Below the pieces are notes generated by a model that searched no databases, had not been told where the DNA came from, and saw only the letters and a list, made by a program, of their open reading frames with translations. The position numbers were made by a program, and so were the translations under genes. DNA of 21,781 nucleotides from an uncultured Sphingomonadaceae bacterium (GTDB lineage: Bacteria; Pseudomonadota; Alphaproteobacteria; Sphingomonadales; Sphingomonadaceae), in contig CAMLKX010000007.1 in assembly GCA_946480515.1 (NCBI GenBank), forward strand, positions 1-21,781, written 5' to 3'. This document shows positions 21,241 to 21,781 of this stretch, piece after piece (the first letter of the stretch is position 1; each line of letters opens with the position of its first letter).

Positions 21241-21781
21241 TCAGCTGAATCGGCGTGAGCCGATTCCGCGCTCGGCCAGCTTGTTCAGGACTGAGTCGCG
21301 CCCGACGAGATGACCCGTCCCCACCGCCACAAAAATCGTCCCCGGCTGCTCAAGCCGCTGCTGAATCCATCCGGCCCACTGCGCATTCCGGTCCGAGAAG
21401 AGGATGCGGTAGGCGCTGGGGGAAGTGGCGTCGAAGCGTGCGAGCAGGATGGCGAAATTCTCGGCACGGCCGCGGCTCCAGTCGGTCTGCAGTTGCTGAA
21501 GCATGGCGGCGACGGCGGTTGTCTGGCCGGCAGGGACTGAGGTCGTCGCCGCTGCAGGGGAGGCCGCCGGAACAGGAAGGCTGCGGTACATCGCCAGTTG
21601 AAAGTCGAGGCTTTCGAGCCCGTCCACTTTTTTGCCGTCATCGCGCGCGGCCCGGCGTAACACGGAGTCCGCTCCCACTTTCGTGGACATGCCAACGGAA
21701 CGCCCCGCGGCCATGACCGTGCGGGTCGAGGCGAGCATCGGGTTGCTGGCGGCGTGAGCGCCCGCTGCCATACCATTTCGC
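21241..21781 (-). CDS. TraB/GumN-family protein, C-terminal part (cut by window edge)
   Basis: The frame is open to the window edge, so the N-terminus lies beyond 21781; about 179 residues are visible of a family that is usually near 300. The end is characteristic of TraB/GumN proteins: GTIFVAVGTGHLVGRDSVLNKLAERG, with the conserved G-x-G-H-L. An upstream A-x-x-D-G-K-K-V-x-G-L-E-S-L-D-x-Q-L segment is the second family block. The family belongs to the Tiki/EreA-type putative metalloproteases, but biochemical function in bacteria is unknown; bacterial members are generally exported. An Ala/Pro-rich linker lies near the middle. It ends 5 bases before the rplY -35 box, so it is upstream on the same strand but separately promoted rplY follows. 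Confidence 0.82.
   Translation of the reverse strand, partial: RNGMAAGAHAASNPMLASTRTVMAAGRSVGMSTKVGADSVLRRAARDDGKKVDGLESLDFQLAMYRSLPVPAASPAAATTSVPAGQTTAVAAMLQQLQTDWSRGRAENFAILLARFDATSPSAYRILFSDRNAQWAGWIQQRLEQPGTIFVAVGTGHLVGRDSVLNKLAERGIGSRRFS

Noticed and set aside
1..21781. tRNA, rRNA, CRISPR arrays, insertion sequences or prophage genes
   Set aside because: No cloverleaf, direct-repeat array, transposase or integrase motif was seen on either strand.

Overview
The window looks like chromosomal DNA from a GC-rich alphaproteobacterium of the Sphingomonadales (Sphingomonas-like). The reasons are the GcrA cell-cycle regulator, the petABC cluster flanked by trmL-hemF, the argD-argF-hslO cluster, the rplY/pth/ychF neighbourhood and two families of GC-rich intergenic palindromes. 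The assignment rests on recognised protein families and gene order, not on a database search. Nearly all of the sequence is coding and no gene-free stretch exceeds about 300 bases.

Left part (1-4600): the 5' part of parE (minus strand, cut by the window edge); a small heat-shock protein gene with a sigma-32-type promoter and a structured leader that looks like a ROSE RNA thermometer; a strong terminator; a two-gene toxin-antitoxin unit (AbrB/MazE-type antitoxin plus Doc toxin); gcrA (minus); an ABC-2 permease without its ATPase; and a small secreted Arg-rich protein. Middle (4600-13050): argD-argF-hslO, a DUF3617-like small envelope protein, queC-queE for the 7-deazaguanine precursor of queuosine, an Asn/Ala-rich lipoprotein, lipB, an integral membrane protein, and the trmL-hemF pair on the minus strand. 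Right part (13050-21781): petABC (cytochrome bc1 complex), a PAP2 phosphatase with a problematic start, a Tyr/Gly- and Arg-rich lipoprotein, ychF, two divergent paralogous 2OG-Fe(II)-oxygenase-like genes lying between ychF and pth, rplY, and the 3' part of a TraB/GumN-family gene.

Most of this is core metabolism and translation: arginine synthesis, tRNA modification, lipoylation, haem synthesis and respiration. The accessory or unexplained parts are the antitoxin-Doc unit beside gcrA, the pair of uncharacterised oxygenase paralogues with inverted repeats in their shared upstream region, and RNA-level or palindromic elements. Those elements are the thermometer-like hsp20 leader, a terminator-like hairpin at the 5' end of the argD transcript, a multi-hairpin leader before queC, twin 10-bp palindromes before hslO, and a palindromic repeat whose 3' arm supplies the Shine-Dalgarno of pth. 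parE and the antitoxin gene have good promoters ending almost at their start codons, which suggests leaderless mRNAs.
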